DNA of 57,675 bases from an uncultured Arenicella sp. GTDB taxonomy: Bacteria > Pseudomonadota > Gammaproteobacteria > Arenicellales > Arenicellaceae. Below the pieces are notes generated by a model. It did not search any database, was not told the DNA's origin, and worked only from the letters and a program-made list of their open reading frames with translations. The stretch spans positions 1 through 57,675 of the forward strand of contig CALINO010000077.1 of NCBI GenBank assembly GCA_938045295.1. Reading direction: 5' to 3'. A program made the position numbers and the translations under genes. Positions 6,473 to 16,227 of this stretch are shown here, one piece after another; position 1 is the stretch's first letter; each line of letters opens with the position of its first letter.

Positions 6473-7561
6473 TTAATTATCGCCCAGCTCGGCCAGTAGA
6501 TTAGCTTGATGCTCGGTGGTCAGTGGGTCAATGACCTCAGCCAGCCCGCCGGTCATCACTGAATCGAGCTTGTACAGAGTTAAATTGATGCGGTGGTCAG
6601 TAACACGGCCCTGTGGGTAATTGTAGGTGCGAATGCGCTCTGAACGGTCGCCGCTGCCCACCAAACTCTTGCGCGTTTCGGCTTGTTCTGCGGCTTGCGC
6701 TTGGCGCTCGGCATCCAGAATGCGTGCTTTTAGCATCGACATGGCGCGAGCCTTATTTTTATGTTGCGAGCGTTCGTCTTGGCATTCCACCACCGTGCCG
6801 GTGGGTATGTGCGTTAGGCGTACGGCTGAATCGGTTTTATTTACGTGCTGACCGCCCGAGCCTGAGGCGCGATAGGTGTCTATGCGTAAGTCGTTAGCGT
6901 TAATTTCGATGTCGTCATCAATGCCTTCGGCTTCTGGCAGAATCGCCACCGTGCATGCCGAGGTGTGCACTCGGCCTTGAGTTTCAGTTTCGGGCACGCG
7001 TTGCACGCGGTGTGCACCCGACTCAAATTTTAGTTTCGAGTAAGCGCCGTGGCCTTCAATACGCGAAATAATTTCTTTGTAACCGCCGTGTTCGCCTTGG
7101 TTTGAGCTTAGTATTTCCACGCGCCATTTCTGTGATTCAGCGTACATGGAATACATTTTGAATAAGTCACCAGAAAAGATGGCGGCTTCATCGCCGCCGG
7201 TGCCGGCACGAATCTCTAAGAAGATATTGTTGTCGTCGTTCGGGTCTTTGGGCAACAGCAGTTTTTGCAGGCCGCTTAGCAGCGTTTCTTGGCGCTCTTT
7301 GATTTCTGACAATTCATCGTGCGCCATTTTGCGCATTTCTTTGTCGTCTTCTTCGAGCATCATTTGCGCGGCTTCGGCATCGCCTTCAAGACCTTGATAC
7401 TCTTGAAAGTTTTCAATGATTGGGCCAATTTCAGACAGCTCTATACTGAGCTTACGAAAGCGGTTCTGATCTGACATGGTGTCGGGTTCAGAGAGCAGCG
7501 CATTGAGTTCTTCTTGACGGTCAACCAGACCTTCGAGTTTAAAGCGAATTGATTCTTTCAT
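6473..7561 (-). CDS. prfA: Peptide chain release factor 1
   Basis: RF1 recognises UAA and UAG stop codons and triggers peptide release. The 362-residue protein has the tripeptide anticodon PET at 190-192 (in [10 protein letters not shown]) and the catalytic GGQ at 236-238 (in [15 protein letters not shown]). Both domains are complete and the length is normal. It lies 38 bases downstream of hemA and directly upstream of prmC, the conserved gammaproteobacterial hemA-prfA-prmC order. Confidence 0.98.
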   Translation of the reverse strand: MKESIRFKLEGLVDRQEELNALLSEPDTMSDQNRFRKLSIELSEIGPIIENFQEYQGLEGDAEAAQMMLEEDDKEMRKMAHDELSEIKERQETLLSGLQKLLLPKDPNDDNNIFLEIRAGTGGDEAAIFSGDLFKMYSMYAESQKWRVEILSSNQGEHGGYKEIISRIEGHGAYSKLKFESGAHRVQRVPETETQGRVHTSACTVAILPEAEGIDDDIEINANDLRIDTYRASGSGGQHVNKTDSAVRLTHIPTGTVVECQDERSQHKNKARAMSMLKARILDAERQAQAAEQAETRKSLVGSGDRSERIRTYNYPQGRVTDHRINLTLYKLDSVMTGGLAEVIDPLTTEHQANLLAELGDN

Positions 7562-7599
7562 TGTTATTTTTAATGTACTTTATTTGGGCTGCTTTATGT

Positions 7600-8850
7600 C
7601 TACTTATTGGTATCTAAGCCAAACAGTTCTCGTGCGGCAACCAACAGGTCTTCGTCGTGTTTTTGGCGTAATGATTCGGTCGGATGGTGCATGAATTTCT
7701 GAGATAAGGCGTGCGCAAACAGTTCTAAAACTTCAGCTGGGTCGTCGCCGGCTTGCAGGCGGCGGCGCGCATTAATCAGTTCGTTTTCCTTGATCGAATG
7801 GGTGCGGTCACGCAATTCACGTAAGGTGGGCACTGATGCAAGCGTGTTGTACCAATGCATAAATTCTTGAGTGCGTTCAGTGACTATTTTTTCGGCGGCG
7901 TGTGCGGCTTGTTTACGCGACTCTAAGTTTTCACTCACCACTGACTGTAAGTCATCAACGGTGTAGAGAAAAACGTTTTTTAAATCGTTTACTTCAGGCT
8001 CAACGTCACGCGGAACCGCCAGGTCAACCACAAACATCGGGCTGTTTTTGCGCAGCTTAAGCGCGCTTTCAAACGAGCCTTTGCCTAGTATTGGTAAGGT
8101 GCTGGCTGTTGAGCTGAACACCATGTCGGCTTCGGGTAAGCGGGTTGAAAGCTCGTGCAGTGAAATAACCTCTGCGCCAAATTCATCGGCCAAGCCGTCA
8201 GCGCGCGACATGGTTCGATTAGCAATGATAATTTTGCGCACCCCTTGGCGGTGCAGGTGGCGGCATGTAAGCTCAATGGTATCGCCGGCACCAACCAACA
8301 ATACCGTTTGCTGCGAAATGTCAGAGAAAATACTTTTTGATAAGGTCACGGCGGCGTAGGCTACTGACACGGCGCTATTACCAATGGCAGTGCTGCTGCG
8401 AATTTCTTTAGCAACTGAAAACGTGTTTTGAAATAAGCGGTTTAGTATCTTCCCGGTGTTGCCATTTTTATGCGCATGGGCAAAGGCGCTCTTCATTTGG
8501 CCTAATATTTGTGGCTCACCAATAACCAACGAATCCAGCCCTGAAGCCACGCGAAATGCGTGCTTAACCGCATCTTGGTTCGGTAGGGCGTATAAATAAG
8601 GCGCTACTTCGTCTTTAGGCAGTTGGTGAAAGTCGCACAACCACTTTTTTACCGCATCGCTGTTGGTGTTTGGCACATGGCAATACACCTCAGTTCGGTT
8701 GCAGGTTGAGAGAATGGTGGCTTCTTCAATATCACTTTGTTTCGAAATATCCTTTAAGGCATCGTCCAGGTGCTCAGCCGCTACGGCTGCGCGTTCGCGC
8801 ACCTCAACGGGGGCAGTGGTATGATTTAGGCCTATAGATAAAACTTGCAT
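7600..8850 (-). CDS. hemA: Glutamyl-tRNA reductase
   Basis: HemA reduces glutamyl-tRNA to glutamate-1-semialdehyde with NADPH, the first committed step of C5 tetrapyrrole synthesis. The 416-residue sequence shows the N-terminal catalytic domain with Cys50 in STCNRTEVY, the NADPH-binding segment VLLVGAGDTIEL, the conserved IANRTMSRADGLA, and the C-terminal dimerisation helices. It heads the hemA-prfA-prmC-DUF455 operon and is oriented away from the CstA-like gene and the TPR-lolB-ispE block. Confidence 0.98.
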   Translation of the reverse strand: MQVLSIGLNHTTAPVEVRERAAVAAEHLDDALKDISKQSDIEEATILSTCNRTEVYCHVPNTNSDAVKKWLCDFHQLPKDEVAPYLYALPNQDAVKHAFRVASGLDSLVIGEPQILGQMKSAFAHAHKNGNTGKILNRLFQNTFSVAKEIRSSTAIGNSAVSVAYAAVTLSKSIFSDISQQTVLLVGAGDTIELTCRHLHRQGVRKIIIANRTMSRADGLADEFGAEVISLHELSTRLPEADMVFSSTASTLPILGKGSFESALKLRKNSPMFVVDLAVPRDVEPEVNDLKNVFLYTVDDLQSVVSENLESRKQAAHAAEKIVTERTQEFMHWYNTLASVPTLRELRDRTHSIKENELINARRRLQAGDDPAEVLELFAHALSQKFMHHPTESLRQKHDEDLLVAARELFGLDTNK

Positions 8851-8982
8851 GTGCTTGAATATTAGTGGCTAGAGTGATTTAGCTAGCTGTGCTGATTTTA
8901 CCCTTTTTTTGCGGCCGAACCTATTGTTCTTAGCGTTTATTCTCAGTGTTTGCCAGTGGTGCTTGAATAACAAGAACTCAGG

Positions 8983-9014
8983 TTGGCGGTTGGCTTGACT
9001 GTATCAACCGCCAA
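8983..9014. terminator. Hairpin downstream of the CstA-like gene
   Basis: The 10-bp arms TTGGCGGTTG and CAACCGCCAA enclose a 12-base loop, about 30 bases past the stop at 9045. No clear T-run follows in the minus direction, so termination may need Rho or the hairpin may protect the RNA 3' end. Confidence 0.4.
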
Positions 9015-9044
9015 TTAACAGCTCATCAATAGCTACACCTTTAG

Positions 9045-10703
9045 CTATAACAATGATGATTTTTCGTTTTGTTTTAGTTTTTTCAGTAACCGTTTCAGGT
9101 CGTTCGCCCACAATAAATAGGAGGCGACTAGAACCGTCAACGCCAGTATTAGCAAGCCGTAGTGCTCATTGTTGAACCAATTCCAACACAAGGCGAGGGT
9201 TTGCAAGGTGCCAAATATTAGCAAGCCAAAAGTAATCAGGCTGGGTAGAAAGTGCTTGTCGCTTTTTAAACACATACCTATGCACAAATGCATGAATAGT
9301 ACCCAAGCTAACAGGCCAATCAGTAGCCAACTGTTAATGCTGATGCCGTTACCAATGAAGTACGTGCTCAATACGAATATGCCAATGGCTTGCGGTATTT
9401 TTGCCTCTACCACTAAGGACCAAATGGTTTCGGTTTCGGCTTCTTCCAAGGTTAATTGATTGGCGCACATTAATAAAAAACTGAACCCAGTGAAGCACAA
9501 CGCCGCAAGCAGTATGGTGTGCAACATAGTGCCAGAGTCGGCATAGTTGTAGATTAGATTGAGGTTACTGGAGATGGACAAATTAAGGTAATCCAGAATA
9601 TTTAGATCCAACGACCAGTTAATAAAGTGGGTTTTCCAAGCTCCAATGCCTAATGCGGCGGCCAAGCTCAACACTAACAGTGCCATGTAGACGTTGTGAA
9701 TAAAGCTCTCGCCCTGTAAGCGGCGGTATTTCACTTGAGGTTGGCTTTCGTCATTATATTCTTCATTAAGAAGGCGAACTAAAAAGGCCGCAAAACCTGC
9801 AAAAATAAATAACGACAAGCTAATAAAGTGGGGTAAGTTCTCGGTGCTCTGCTGCGCCACATTAATCGGCGCATCTAAAATTGGGCGTAGCCAAATCAAT
9901 TTTACAATCATGGCCGTGACCAGCAGCACGATAATAAGCCCAGCAAAGAACGATAAATCCTGTTTGAAACCCTGGTTTTTCTCTAAATTAAACACGGCAA
10001 CCACAATGATGGCCGCAATCAGTGTGGGCATGTTGAATACCAACCACGGCACGTATTGGCCTAAAGGAGCCCAATCGCCATACACTGAAAAGCCCAGTTG
10101 ATCACTGAACGCCAAGCCCAAAGCAAGCAGGGCAATACCGCCGCCGATACGTAAAAACTGAGGAAGTGCGCTGCTGTGATGGCTTAGCAGTTGTCTGGCG
10201 GGCAGTAAAAATAATAATGCAAATAATAAGCCGGGTTGACGGTCTAACAACGTAGCCACCAACGCCACAACAACGGCCATTGAGAGCAAGAAGAACGCTT
10301 GTATTAGCCCTTGTTCTATCACGGCAAACACGCCGCTCTCGGTTCTGAGTAAGTGGTCGGCGACTTTGTTGTCTGCCTGCTGGCTGCTTGATTGAAGGTG
10401 AAAGATCGATTCAATGAAAAAATGAAACACAATCAGCCAGATTAACGCTGGCCCCCAGCCCCAGAAAAGTAACAGTGCGGTGGCCGGTAAGCTCACAAAA
10501 AACGCACTGCTGCCTAGGTTGCGTAACAGCTTGCGTAATGATTCAGGGTTGGTGAATGTGTTTAATACACTGCCTTGGTGTGGCTTGTCAGTGTGTGCTT
10601 GATCGTTCTTAAAGTGTTGTTTGGCTAACAAACGTAAAAAGCTGATATAGCCAAATATCAAAAACGCAATGAACGCAAAAAACACAGATAAGCTATTAAG
10701 CAT
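9045..10703 (-). CDS. Divergent CstA-like multipass membrane protein
   Basis: A 552-residue hydrophobic protein with about 14 membrane segments. Several stretches align by eye to the peptide transporter CstA: LFWGWGPALIWLIVFHFF matches the CstA segment around its Gly-Pro-rich loop, WLRPILDAPI matches the MRPTLTMPAL region, and NLPHFISLSLFIFAGFAAF matches NLFPFLFITIACGAVSGF. The glycine and serine-threonine rich motifs of true CstA (AGAGP, SSGTT) are absent. It is therefore probably a diverged paralogue with changed or lost transport function. It lies alone between hemA and the TPR-lolB block. The assignment rests on my recall of CstA, not on a search. Confidence 0.5.
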   Translation of the reverse strand: MLNSLSVFFAFIAFLIFGYISFLRLLAKQHFKNDQAHTDKPHQGSVLNTFTNPESLRKLLRNLGSSAFFVSLPATALLLFWGWGPALIWLIVFHFFIESIFHLQSSSQQADNKVADHLLRTESGVFAVIEQGLIQAFFLLSMAVVVALVATLLDRQPGLLFALLFLLPARQLLSHHSSALPQFLRIGGGIALLALGLAFSDQLGFSVYGDWAPLGQYVPWLVFNMPTLIAAIIVVAVFNLEKNQGFKQDLSFFAGLIIVLLVTAMIVKLIWLRPILDAPINVAQQSTENLPHFISLSLFIFAGFAAFLVRLLNEEYNDESQPQVKYRRLQGESFIHNVYMALLVLSLAAALGIGAWKTHFINWSLDLNILDYLNLSISSNLNLIYNYADSGTMLHTILLAALCFTGFSFLLMCANQLTLEEAETETIWSLVVEAKIPQAIGIFVLSTYFIGNGISINSWLLIGLLAWVLFMHLCIGMCLKSDKHFLPSLITFGLLIFGTLQTLALCWNWFNNEHYGLLILALTVLVASYLLWANDLKRLLKKLKQNEKSSLL

Positions 10704-11105
10704 AAAGTAGACCGGTTGGTGGCGGTTTGAATACTATTTGAACTCGCAAATAGAAACGCATGCGCTGATTGTAGTGATTCGCTTAACTAATGTTAAGAAA
10801 AGACTGTGAAATTTTGTAGTGGTGAGGCTATTGGCTGTTTTAATGCTAAATATTGTGTGTTACTAGTGGGTATAGTAGCAATGTGCAGGGCGTTTTATTT
10901 GTTTTGTATATAATAGATTGTGTGTTTTGTGAAAAGCAGAGGCGCGGCTCTTACTAAATCAGCTAAGTTGAGGCTTACCTTTAGATTTAGGTAAAGAGTT
11001 AAACACAGAGCCCAGACAGAGCAAATAGCCAGTCAGTTAGTCAGCGAGCAAGTTAAATAGAAAGCTTAATAAAGAGCCTAATAAAGAATTTAATAGTAGA
11101 GTTTT
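10704..11105 (+). promoter_or_regulatory. Intergenic region with probable promoter for the TPR-lolB block
   Basis: About 400 bases between divergent genes. A perfect -10 TATAAT lies at 10909-10914 on the plus strand, with no good -35 at 17 bases. The region would give a leader of about 185 bases for the TPR gene, ending in a low-complexity run of TAATAAAG-like units. A hairpin TTACCT/AGGTAA sits at about 10976-10995. No RNA gene recognised. Confidence 0.4.
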
Positions 11106-13052
11106 ATGAAGCAAAAAACAGTTATCTTAAGTCAGCCACTCATTAAAACCTTGAGTTTGAATAACAACTCAAGCGTGAGGCTAGGCTTGAGTATGACCAT
11201 GCTCTGTAAACGGCTTATTGCGCGGCGTTTTTCTTCCGTTGTTGTGTTGATTGCATTGTTAGTTGGTTTGCAAGGTTGCGCTACCAATGGGCAAGGGCAA
11301 AATGGACAAGCGCTAGACACTAATGAAAGTGACGTTCAGCGTACTAATGATATTGGCAGTGTTGTTGAGGCGAATCCTGATCAATTGAACGTCAGCACCG
11401 ATGAAGAGCTGGCCGTCGACCCCAAATTACCCAAGCTGGAATTAGACGCTCAAACGCTTGAGTATTTGTTGCTAATGAACATGGCGAGTTTTAATGGCCA
11501 GTGGGTTGTGGCAGCGGAAACTGCGAACAAAGCGGCGATGGCGACCGAAGATTATCGATTGGCGCGTTTGGCAACATTATTGGCATTGCGCGCAGACAAT
11601 TACTCGTTAGGGCTGGAAGGCGCCACGCTTTGGCAACAATTGGATCAAGATGGGCCCGATGCATTAAATATGCTGTTGATCACCCAGCTTGGGGCTGGCG
11701 ATATTGAAGGTGCCAAAAATAGTATGGCACTGCATGCCGAAAACTATGAGTTGGATTCGCATATTAAGCAAGTGGCGGCACTGTTAGTGCGGCAAAAGAA
11801 CCAAGATTCGGCACTGGCTTTGGCTGCGTATATGGTCAATGAGTATGACGATTCTGCTCAGGCAGCATTGAGCGCGGCGTACGTGGCTGAGTTTTTTGAG
11901 AACTTCGCGCAAACTCAAGAGTGGGTTGAAAAAGCGTTGTCGCTAAAGCCTGACTGGGAGTTGGCGGCGCAAATGCAGGCGAAAGCGTTGCAATCACAAG
12001 ATAAGCTTGATGAACGTAGTGAGTTTATTGAATCGTATGTAAAACAGCACCCTGAGTCGGTGTCGATGAGAGTGAGCTTAGCGGCTGATATGGTGCGCAA
12101 AGGCGAGGTCAAGCAAGCTTACGATTTAGTGCAAAACCTATTGTTAGAAGTGCCACGTGACACGGGCGTGTTGCAATATGCCGGCGCTTTAGCTGAAAGC
12201 GAAGAGGACTACGAAGCCGCCGCGCGCTTTTATCAGCGAGCGTTAAATATTGACCCTAATGACGATGAAATACGGTGGTCGTTAGCGCGGCGTGCATTTC
12301 GAGATAAAAACTATACCTTGGCTGAGCGGCACTTTAATGACATTAGAAGTAATGAACTGTTGTTTGATGCTCAAATTCAAGTGGCGAATACGCGTTATGA
12401 GCTTTACGGTTCAGAGTCGGCCATTAATACCTTGGCTGGGCTTAACCCGCGCACCGAAGCGCAATACGTCAGCTTGGCATTAACGCGGCATTATATTTTG
12501 ATGGCTTCGTACCAATACGAAGAAGCCTTGGGCGCCATGAATGAAACGCTGTACTACATTTCAGGCAATTACGATTTAATTTATGCACGGGCTTTAGTCG
12601 CCGCGGAATTAAAGCGCCTTGATATCGCCGAGCCTGACTTTCGCGCCATTATTGAGGCGCAGCCAGAACACGCCAATGCGCTGAATGCATTGGGCTACAC
12701 CTTGGCAGATCAAACCAGCCGTTATGATGAAGCGCGCGAGTTAATTAAAAAAGCCCTGGAGCTGCGCCCGAATGATGCGCACATCTTAGACAGCATGGGG
12801 TGGGTGGCTTACCGCCAGAATGACCTTGAAACAGCGCTTGAGTATTTAGAAAAAGCCTATGCGGCCAGTGAAGAAGTTGAAATTGGCGTGCACTTAGGTG
12901 AAGTGTTGTGGGAAATGGGGGAGCAACAACGAGCCAAGGAAATTTGGCTTAAATGGTATCAAGAAAAAAGTGATAATCGTCTATTATTAGAAACCATGAA
13001 GCGTTATCAAATTAACACGAGTTCGAATGCTGATTTGATCTCTGCAAAGTAA
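11106..13052 (+). CDS. TPR-repeat lipoprotein
   Basis: Up to 648 residues. A hydrophobic stretch SSVVVLIALLVGLQGC ends in a lipobox cysteine at residue 58, so the true start is more likely the ATG at 11193 (MTMLCKRLIAR), which leaves a normal signal length and has AGG-rich sequence upstream. The mature part is all helical TPR-type repeats. The clearest are near AARFYQRALNIDPNDDEIRW, ANALNALGYTLADQTSRYDEA and ILDSMGWVAYRQNDLETAL. A TPR protein directly before lolB also occurs in Pseudomonas. The role is unknown, but an outer-membrane anchored scaffold in the periplasm is likely. Only 12 bases separate it from lolB. Confidence 0.85.
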   Translation: MKQKTVILSQPLIKTLSLNNNSSVRLGLSMTMLCKRLIARRFSSVVVLIALLVGLQGCATNGQGQNGQALDTNESDVQRTNDIGSVVEANPDQLNVSTDEELAVDPKLPKLELDAQTLEYLLLMNMASFNGQWVVAAETANKAAMATEDYRLARLATLLALRADNYSLGLEGATLWQQLDQDGPDALNMLLITQLGAGDIEGAKNSMALHAENYELDSHIKQVAALLVRQKNQDSALALAAYMVNEYDDSAQAALSAAYVAEFFENFAQTQEWVEKALSLKPDWELAAQMQAKALQSQDKLDERSEFIESYVKQHPESVSMRVSLAADMVRKGEVKQAYDLVQNLLLEVPRDTGVLQYAGALAESEEDYEAAARFYQRALNIDPNDDEIRWSLARRAFRDKNYTLAERHFNDIRSNELLFDAQIQVANTRYELYGSESAINTLAGLNPRTEAQYVSLALTRHYILMASYQYEEALGAMNETLYYISGNYDLIYARALVAAELKRLDIAEPDFRAIIEAQPEHANALNALGYTLADQTSRYDEARELIKKALELRPNDAHILDSMGWVAYRQNDLETALEYLEKAYAASEEVEIGVHLGEVLWEMGEQQRAKEIWLKWYQEKSDNRLLLETMKRYQINTSSNADLISAK

Positions 13053-13064
13053 CGAGCTCAGAGT

Positions 13065-13790
13065 ATGTTGTTGGTAAAGTGTTTGTCTAAATCCGTATCT
13101 GGGTTTGTGCCTGGACTTCTGTCTAGATATGGATCTAGATTTCTATCTAGGCCAGTATGGTTGTTGTGGGTGTCGGCGTTGTTTTTAACGGCCTGCCAAA
13201 CCAGTATTAAAGCGCCGCCAGTGCGTGATGGGTGGAGTACTGACCCAGCGTTATTTTCATCTCGAGATGCTTGGCAAAAAGAGATGTCTGGCTGGAAGCT
13301 GTCCGGCAAAGTGGGTATTAGAACCCCAGACATTAAAGAGTCGGCCAATTTGATTTGGCAAGTGAATGGCGATAAGAATGTGATTCGGCTTTTTGGCCCT
13401 CTCGGTGCCGGTGCGGTTAGGCTTGAATTTGATGCGCATCAGGCGGTGCTTAAAGACCAAAAAGGCAATGAATATATTGGCTCTGACGCCGAAGCGTTGT
13501 TGCAGCGAGTGGTGGGTTGGCCAATTCCTTTGACCGCGCTTAAGCGCTGGGTGTTTGCACTGCCCGCCGATGATAGAGCCTATCAATACGTGGCTGAAGG
13601 CGATCAACTCAGAGCCTTGGATCAGGCCGGTTGGGCAATTACATATAATGCCTATAAACCGTATTTAGCGGGTGCGCCGACACTGCCCAGAAAGATAATT
13701 GCCACCGCTCAAACTTCAGATAATGAGGCTGATGAGCAAGTAGTGGTTCGCCTGATCGTGAAGTCGTGGTCGCAAAATAAAGTAAAGTAG
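13065..13790 (+). CDS. lolB: Outer membrane lipoprotein receptor LolB
   Basis: LolB takes lipoproteins from the periplasmic carrier LolA and inserts them into the outer membrane. The 241-residue protein has a lipobox FLTAC (Cys44) and LolB-type strands: SGWKLSGKVGIRTPD, NLIWQVNGDKNVIRLFGPLGAG and LLQRVVGWPIPLTALKRWVF. Its signal peptide is unusual: a 30-residue n-region made of six tetrapeptide repeats precedes the hydrophobic core. It sits between the TPR lipoprotein and ispE, as in Pseudomonas. Confidence 0.93.
   Translation: MLLVKCLSKSVSGFVPGLLSRYGSRFLSRPVWLLWVSALFLTACQTSIKAPPVRDGWSTDPALFSSRDAWQKEMSGWKLSGKVGIRTPDIKESANLIWQVNGDKNVIRLFGPLGAGAVRLEFDAHQAVLKDQKGNEYIGSDAEALLQRVVGWPIPLTALKRWVFALPADDRAYQYVAEGDQLRALDQAGWAITYNAYKPYLAGAPTLPRKIIATAQTSDNEADEQVVVRLIVKSWSQNKVK
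13086..13157 (+). repeat. Six 12-bp tandem repeats in the lolB signal sequence
   Basis: Six degenerate 12-base units, roughly TCT-(A/G)GA-TTT-(C/G)TA, lie end to end and in frame. They encode the tetrapeptides SKSV, SGFV, PGLL, SRYG, SRFL and SRPV. Confidence 0.8.
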
Positions 13791-13826
13791 GCCAAAAATA
13801 AGCTCAGTGAGCAGTCATAAAAAATC

Positions 13827-14750
13827 ATGGATCCTGTGCATCTTAATTCCTCAGCGTACCTTAGCCCCTCGTTCGCTTGGCCATCGCCGGCGAAAATTAA
13901 CTTGTTTTTGCACGTGGTGGGTAAGCGCCCTGATGGCTATCACCAACTGCAAACGGCGTTTCAATTTCTAAGCTATGGCGACGATTTGTTTTTTGAGGTT
14001 AATCAAAGCGGCAAGGTGACGCGTAATTACGATTTGGGCTTTTCAGAACAGCGTGATTTGTGTTTGCGTGCAGCGCATGAAATGAAGAAATACGTGCCCG
14101 CTAACAATGGCGTTACCATCGGCCTAACTAAGCGTTTGCCAATGGGTGGCGGCTTGGGCGGCGGCAGTTCCAATGCGGCCACGGTGCTGTTGGCATTAAA
14201 CAAACTATGGGGCGCTGAGTTAAGTTGCGATCAATTAATGCAAATTGGGCTGCGTTTGGGCGCCGATGTGCCGATATTTATTTATGGGCGCTCCGCATGG
14301 GCGGAAGGCGTGGGCGAGGTTTTTACCCCCGTAAAGCCGCCTGAAAGCTGGTTTGTGGTGCTAAATCCTGGGGTGGAAGTGTCAACAGCTGAAATTTTTT
14401 CAAATAAACATTTGACACCAATGCCCCAGATGAAGAAAATACGCGCTCTCGAGAAAGGCATCGATTCAAACGCGGCTGAAAATTTCGCATTTGAAGGTGT
14501 CATTGACTCAACATTTGGTGTTAATCAGTTAGAGCCGATTGTTCGTGCTGAACATCCAGAAGTTAATAGTCTTCTTGAGTGGTTGTCGCAATATGGTCAA
14601 CCCCGAATGAGTGGCTCAGGCGGCTCTGTGTTTCTTCCGGTAAGGAATAAGCAGGTCGGTGATGATATTTTGCATAAGCGACCATCAAATTCAGCAGGTT
14701 TTGTTGCTAAAGGTGAAAATTTTCACCCATTGTACAAAAAAATAGAGTAG
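13827..14750 (+). CDS. ispE: 4-diphosphocytidyl-2-C-methyl-D-erythritol kinase
   Basis: IspE phosphorylates CDP-methylerythritol with ATP in the MEP pathway for isoprenoids. The 307-residue GHMP kinase has PAKINL at 21-26, the ATP-binding loop PMGGGLGGGSSNA at 105-117, and the C-terminal GHMP motif PRMSGSGGSVFLP. The first 15 or so residues before SFAWPSPAKINL are an extension without a clear role. It follows lolB by 36 bases and precedes tRNA-Gln. Confidence 0.97.
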   Translation: MDPVHLNSSAYLSPSFAWPSPAKINLFLHVVGKRPDGYHQLQTAFQFLSYGDDLFFEVNQSGKVTRNYDLGFSEQRDLCLRAAHEMKKYVPANNGVTIGLTKRLPMGGGLGGGSSNAATVLLALNKLWGAELSCDQLMQIGLRLGADVPIFIYGRSAWAEGVGEVFTPVKPPESWFVVLNPGVEVSTAEIFSNKHLTPMPQMKKIRALEKGIDSNAAENFAFEGVIDSTFGVNQLEPIVRAEHPEVNSLLEWLSQYGQPRMSGSGGSVFLPVRNKQVGDDILHKRPSNSAGFVAKGENFHPLYKKIE

Positions 14751-14855
14751 AATGCGTTCCGCTCATTAGTACGATGATTGGCAAGGAAAACCGATTGAAG
14801 ATGAGTGATTGATGGTTTGGGAAAGTGTATTTCTCAAGCTACCGAGATAGAGTAC

Positions 14856-14932
14856 TGGGGTGTGGCGAAGTGGCCTAACGCACCGGATTTTGATTCCGGC
14901 ATTCGAAGGTTCGAATCCTTCCACCCCAGCCA
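14856..14932 (+). tRNA. tRNA-Gln(UUG)
   Basis: Full cloverleaf: acceptor TGGGGTG/CACCCCA, discriminator G, encoded CCA, and anticodon stem CCGGA/TCCGG with loop TTTTGAT (anticodon UUG). T loop TTCGAAT. Its place between ispE and prs is conserved in gammaproteobacteria. Confidence 0.97.
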
Positions 14933-15057
14933 TCTATTCTCTCTTCATATTTTCTGTTTCTAGAAAACATACTCTGAAGAAATGCAGTGACGGTGAGAAC
15001 CTAAGTTTCATCGAGGTTTATGTGCCGTTTTTATTGTAACTTTCGTCTGAGTCGTGG

Positions 15058-15086
15058 CTGAAAAAAATATAACGAACACTTATAAT
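15058..15086 (+). promoter_or_regulatory. Promoter for prs
   Basis: -10 TATAAT (15081-15086) and a weaker -35 CTGAAA (15058-15063) are spaced 17 bases apart, followed by the GC-rich discriminator GCGGCGGGC. Transcription would start about 85 bases before the prs GTG. Confidence 0.6.
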
Positions 15087-15178
15087 GCGGCGGGCTTGCA
15101 GTCGGTCATATTAAGGTGTGACTGCCAAGCATGCTGTAGTTTAATGAAATTGAACAGCTATCATCGTAGAGGCTTCTA

Positions 15179-16135
15179 GTGGCACTTGAAAACTTACTCG
15201 TTTTTTCTGGTAACGCTAACCCTGAGCTAACAGCTCAAGTGGTTGATTATCTTAAAGTTCCATTGGGCAAAGCCCGTGTTGAACAATTTAGCGACGGTGA
15301 AATAGCCGTTGAAATTCAAGAAAATGTGCGTGGGCGCGATGTGTTTATCGTGCAGCCAACGTCGGCGCCAAGCCATAAAAATTTAATTGAATTATTGTTG
15401 ATGATTGATGCGTGCAAACGATCATCAGCACACCGTATTACGGCGGTAATGCCATATTACGGTTACTCACGCCAAGATCGCCGCCCGCGTAACTCAAGGG
15501 TGCCGATCAGTGCAAAATTGATTGCCTCTATGGTGAGCACTGCGGGTGCTGACCGTGTGTTAATCATGGATTTACACGCAGACCAAATTCAAGGCTTTTT
15601 TGATATTCCTACCGACAACATCTACGGTTCGCCGGTGTTGTTGGATGACATTCGAAACCTTGATGAAGACAACTTAGTTGTTGTGTCACCCGATGTTGGT
15701 GGTGTGGTTCGTGCTAGAGCATTGGCCAAACGCTTAGGCGTTGATTTGGCAATTATTGATAAGCGTCGCCCTAAAGCGAACGTTGCCAAAGTAATGAACA
15801 TTATTGGTGATGTTGAAGGCCGTAGCTGTATTCTGATCGACGATATGGTTGATACAGCGAACACCTTATGCAAAGCGGCTGACGCGCTAAAAGAGCATGG
15901 CGCTACTGCAGTACGCGCTTATTGTACTCACCCGGTATTATCCGGTGAGGCGGTGAATAGAATTAATGCATCAACCATGGACGAAGTAGTGGTGACGAAC
16001 ACCATTCCATTGTCTGATGCAGCCGCAGCAAGTGATAAAATCAGGCAGTTGTCGGTAGCGCACTTGTTGGGAGAGTCGATTCGTCGAATTACGGTTAGTG
16101 ATTCGGTGAGTTCGTTGTTTACTGAAATCGACTAA
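15179..16135 (+). CDS. prs: Ribose-phosphate pyrophosphokinase
   Basis: Prs makes PRPP from ribose-5-phosphate and ATP, feeding nucleotide, histidine, tryptophan and NAD synthesis. The 318-residue protein is complete. [10 protein letters not shown] at 93-102 is the flexible ATP-binding region, [12 protein letters not shown] at 131-142 the divalent metal and ATP site, and DDMVDTANT at 221-229 the PRPP loop. The start is GTG, with AGAGG about seven bases upstream. The next gene is rplY, 92 bases away. Confidence 0.98.
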   Translation: MALENLLVFSGNANPELTAQVVDYLKVPLGKARVEQFSDGEIAVEIQENVRGRDVFIVQPTSAPSHKNLIELLLMIDACKRSSAHRITAVMPYYGYSRQDRRPRNSRVPISAKLIASMVSTAGADRVLIMDLHADQIQGFFDIPTDNIYGSPVLLDDIRNLDEDNLVVVSPDVGGVVRARALAKRLGVDLAIIDKRRPKANVAKVMNIIGDVEGRSCILIDDMVDTANTLCKAADALKEHGATAVRAYCTHPVLSGEAVNRINASTMDEVVVTNTIPLSDAAAASDKIRQLSVAHLLGESIRRITVSDSVSSLFTEID

Positions 16136-16156
16136 GGTCGTATTCAGTAAAGGTTA

Positions 16157-16174
16157 GCATTAGTTTACTAATGC
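16157..16174 (+). promoter_or_regulatory. Inverted repeat in the prs-rplY spacer
   Basis: GCATTAGT and ACTAATGC are perfect 8-bp arms around TT. There is no T-run, so it is more likely an RNA processing or protein-binding site than a terminator. Confidence 0.35.
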
Positions 16175-16227
16175 GTGTTTGGAAACGCTGGCTTAATTAG
16201 TAAGTCAGTTTTATTTAGAGAAATAGT

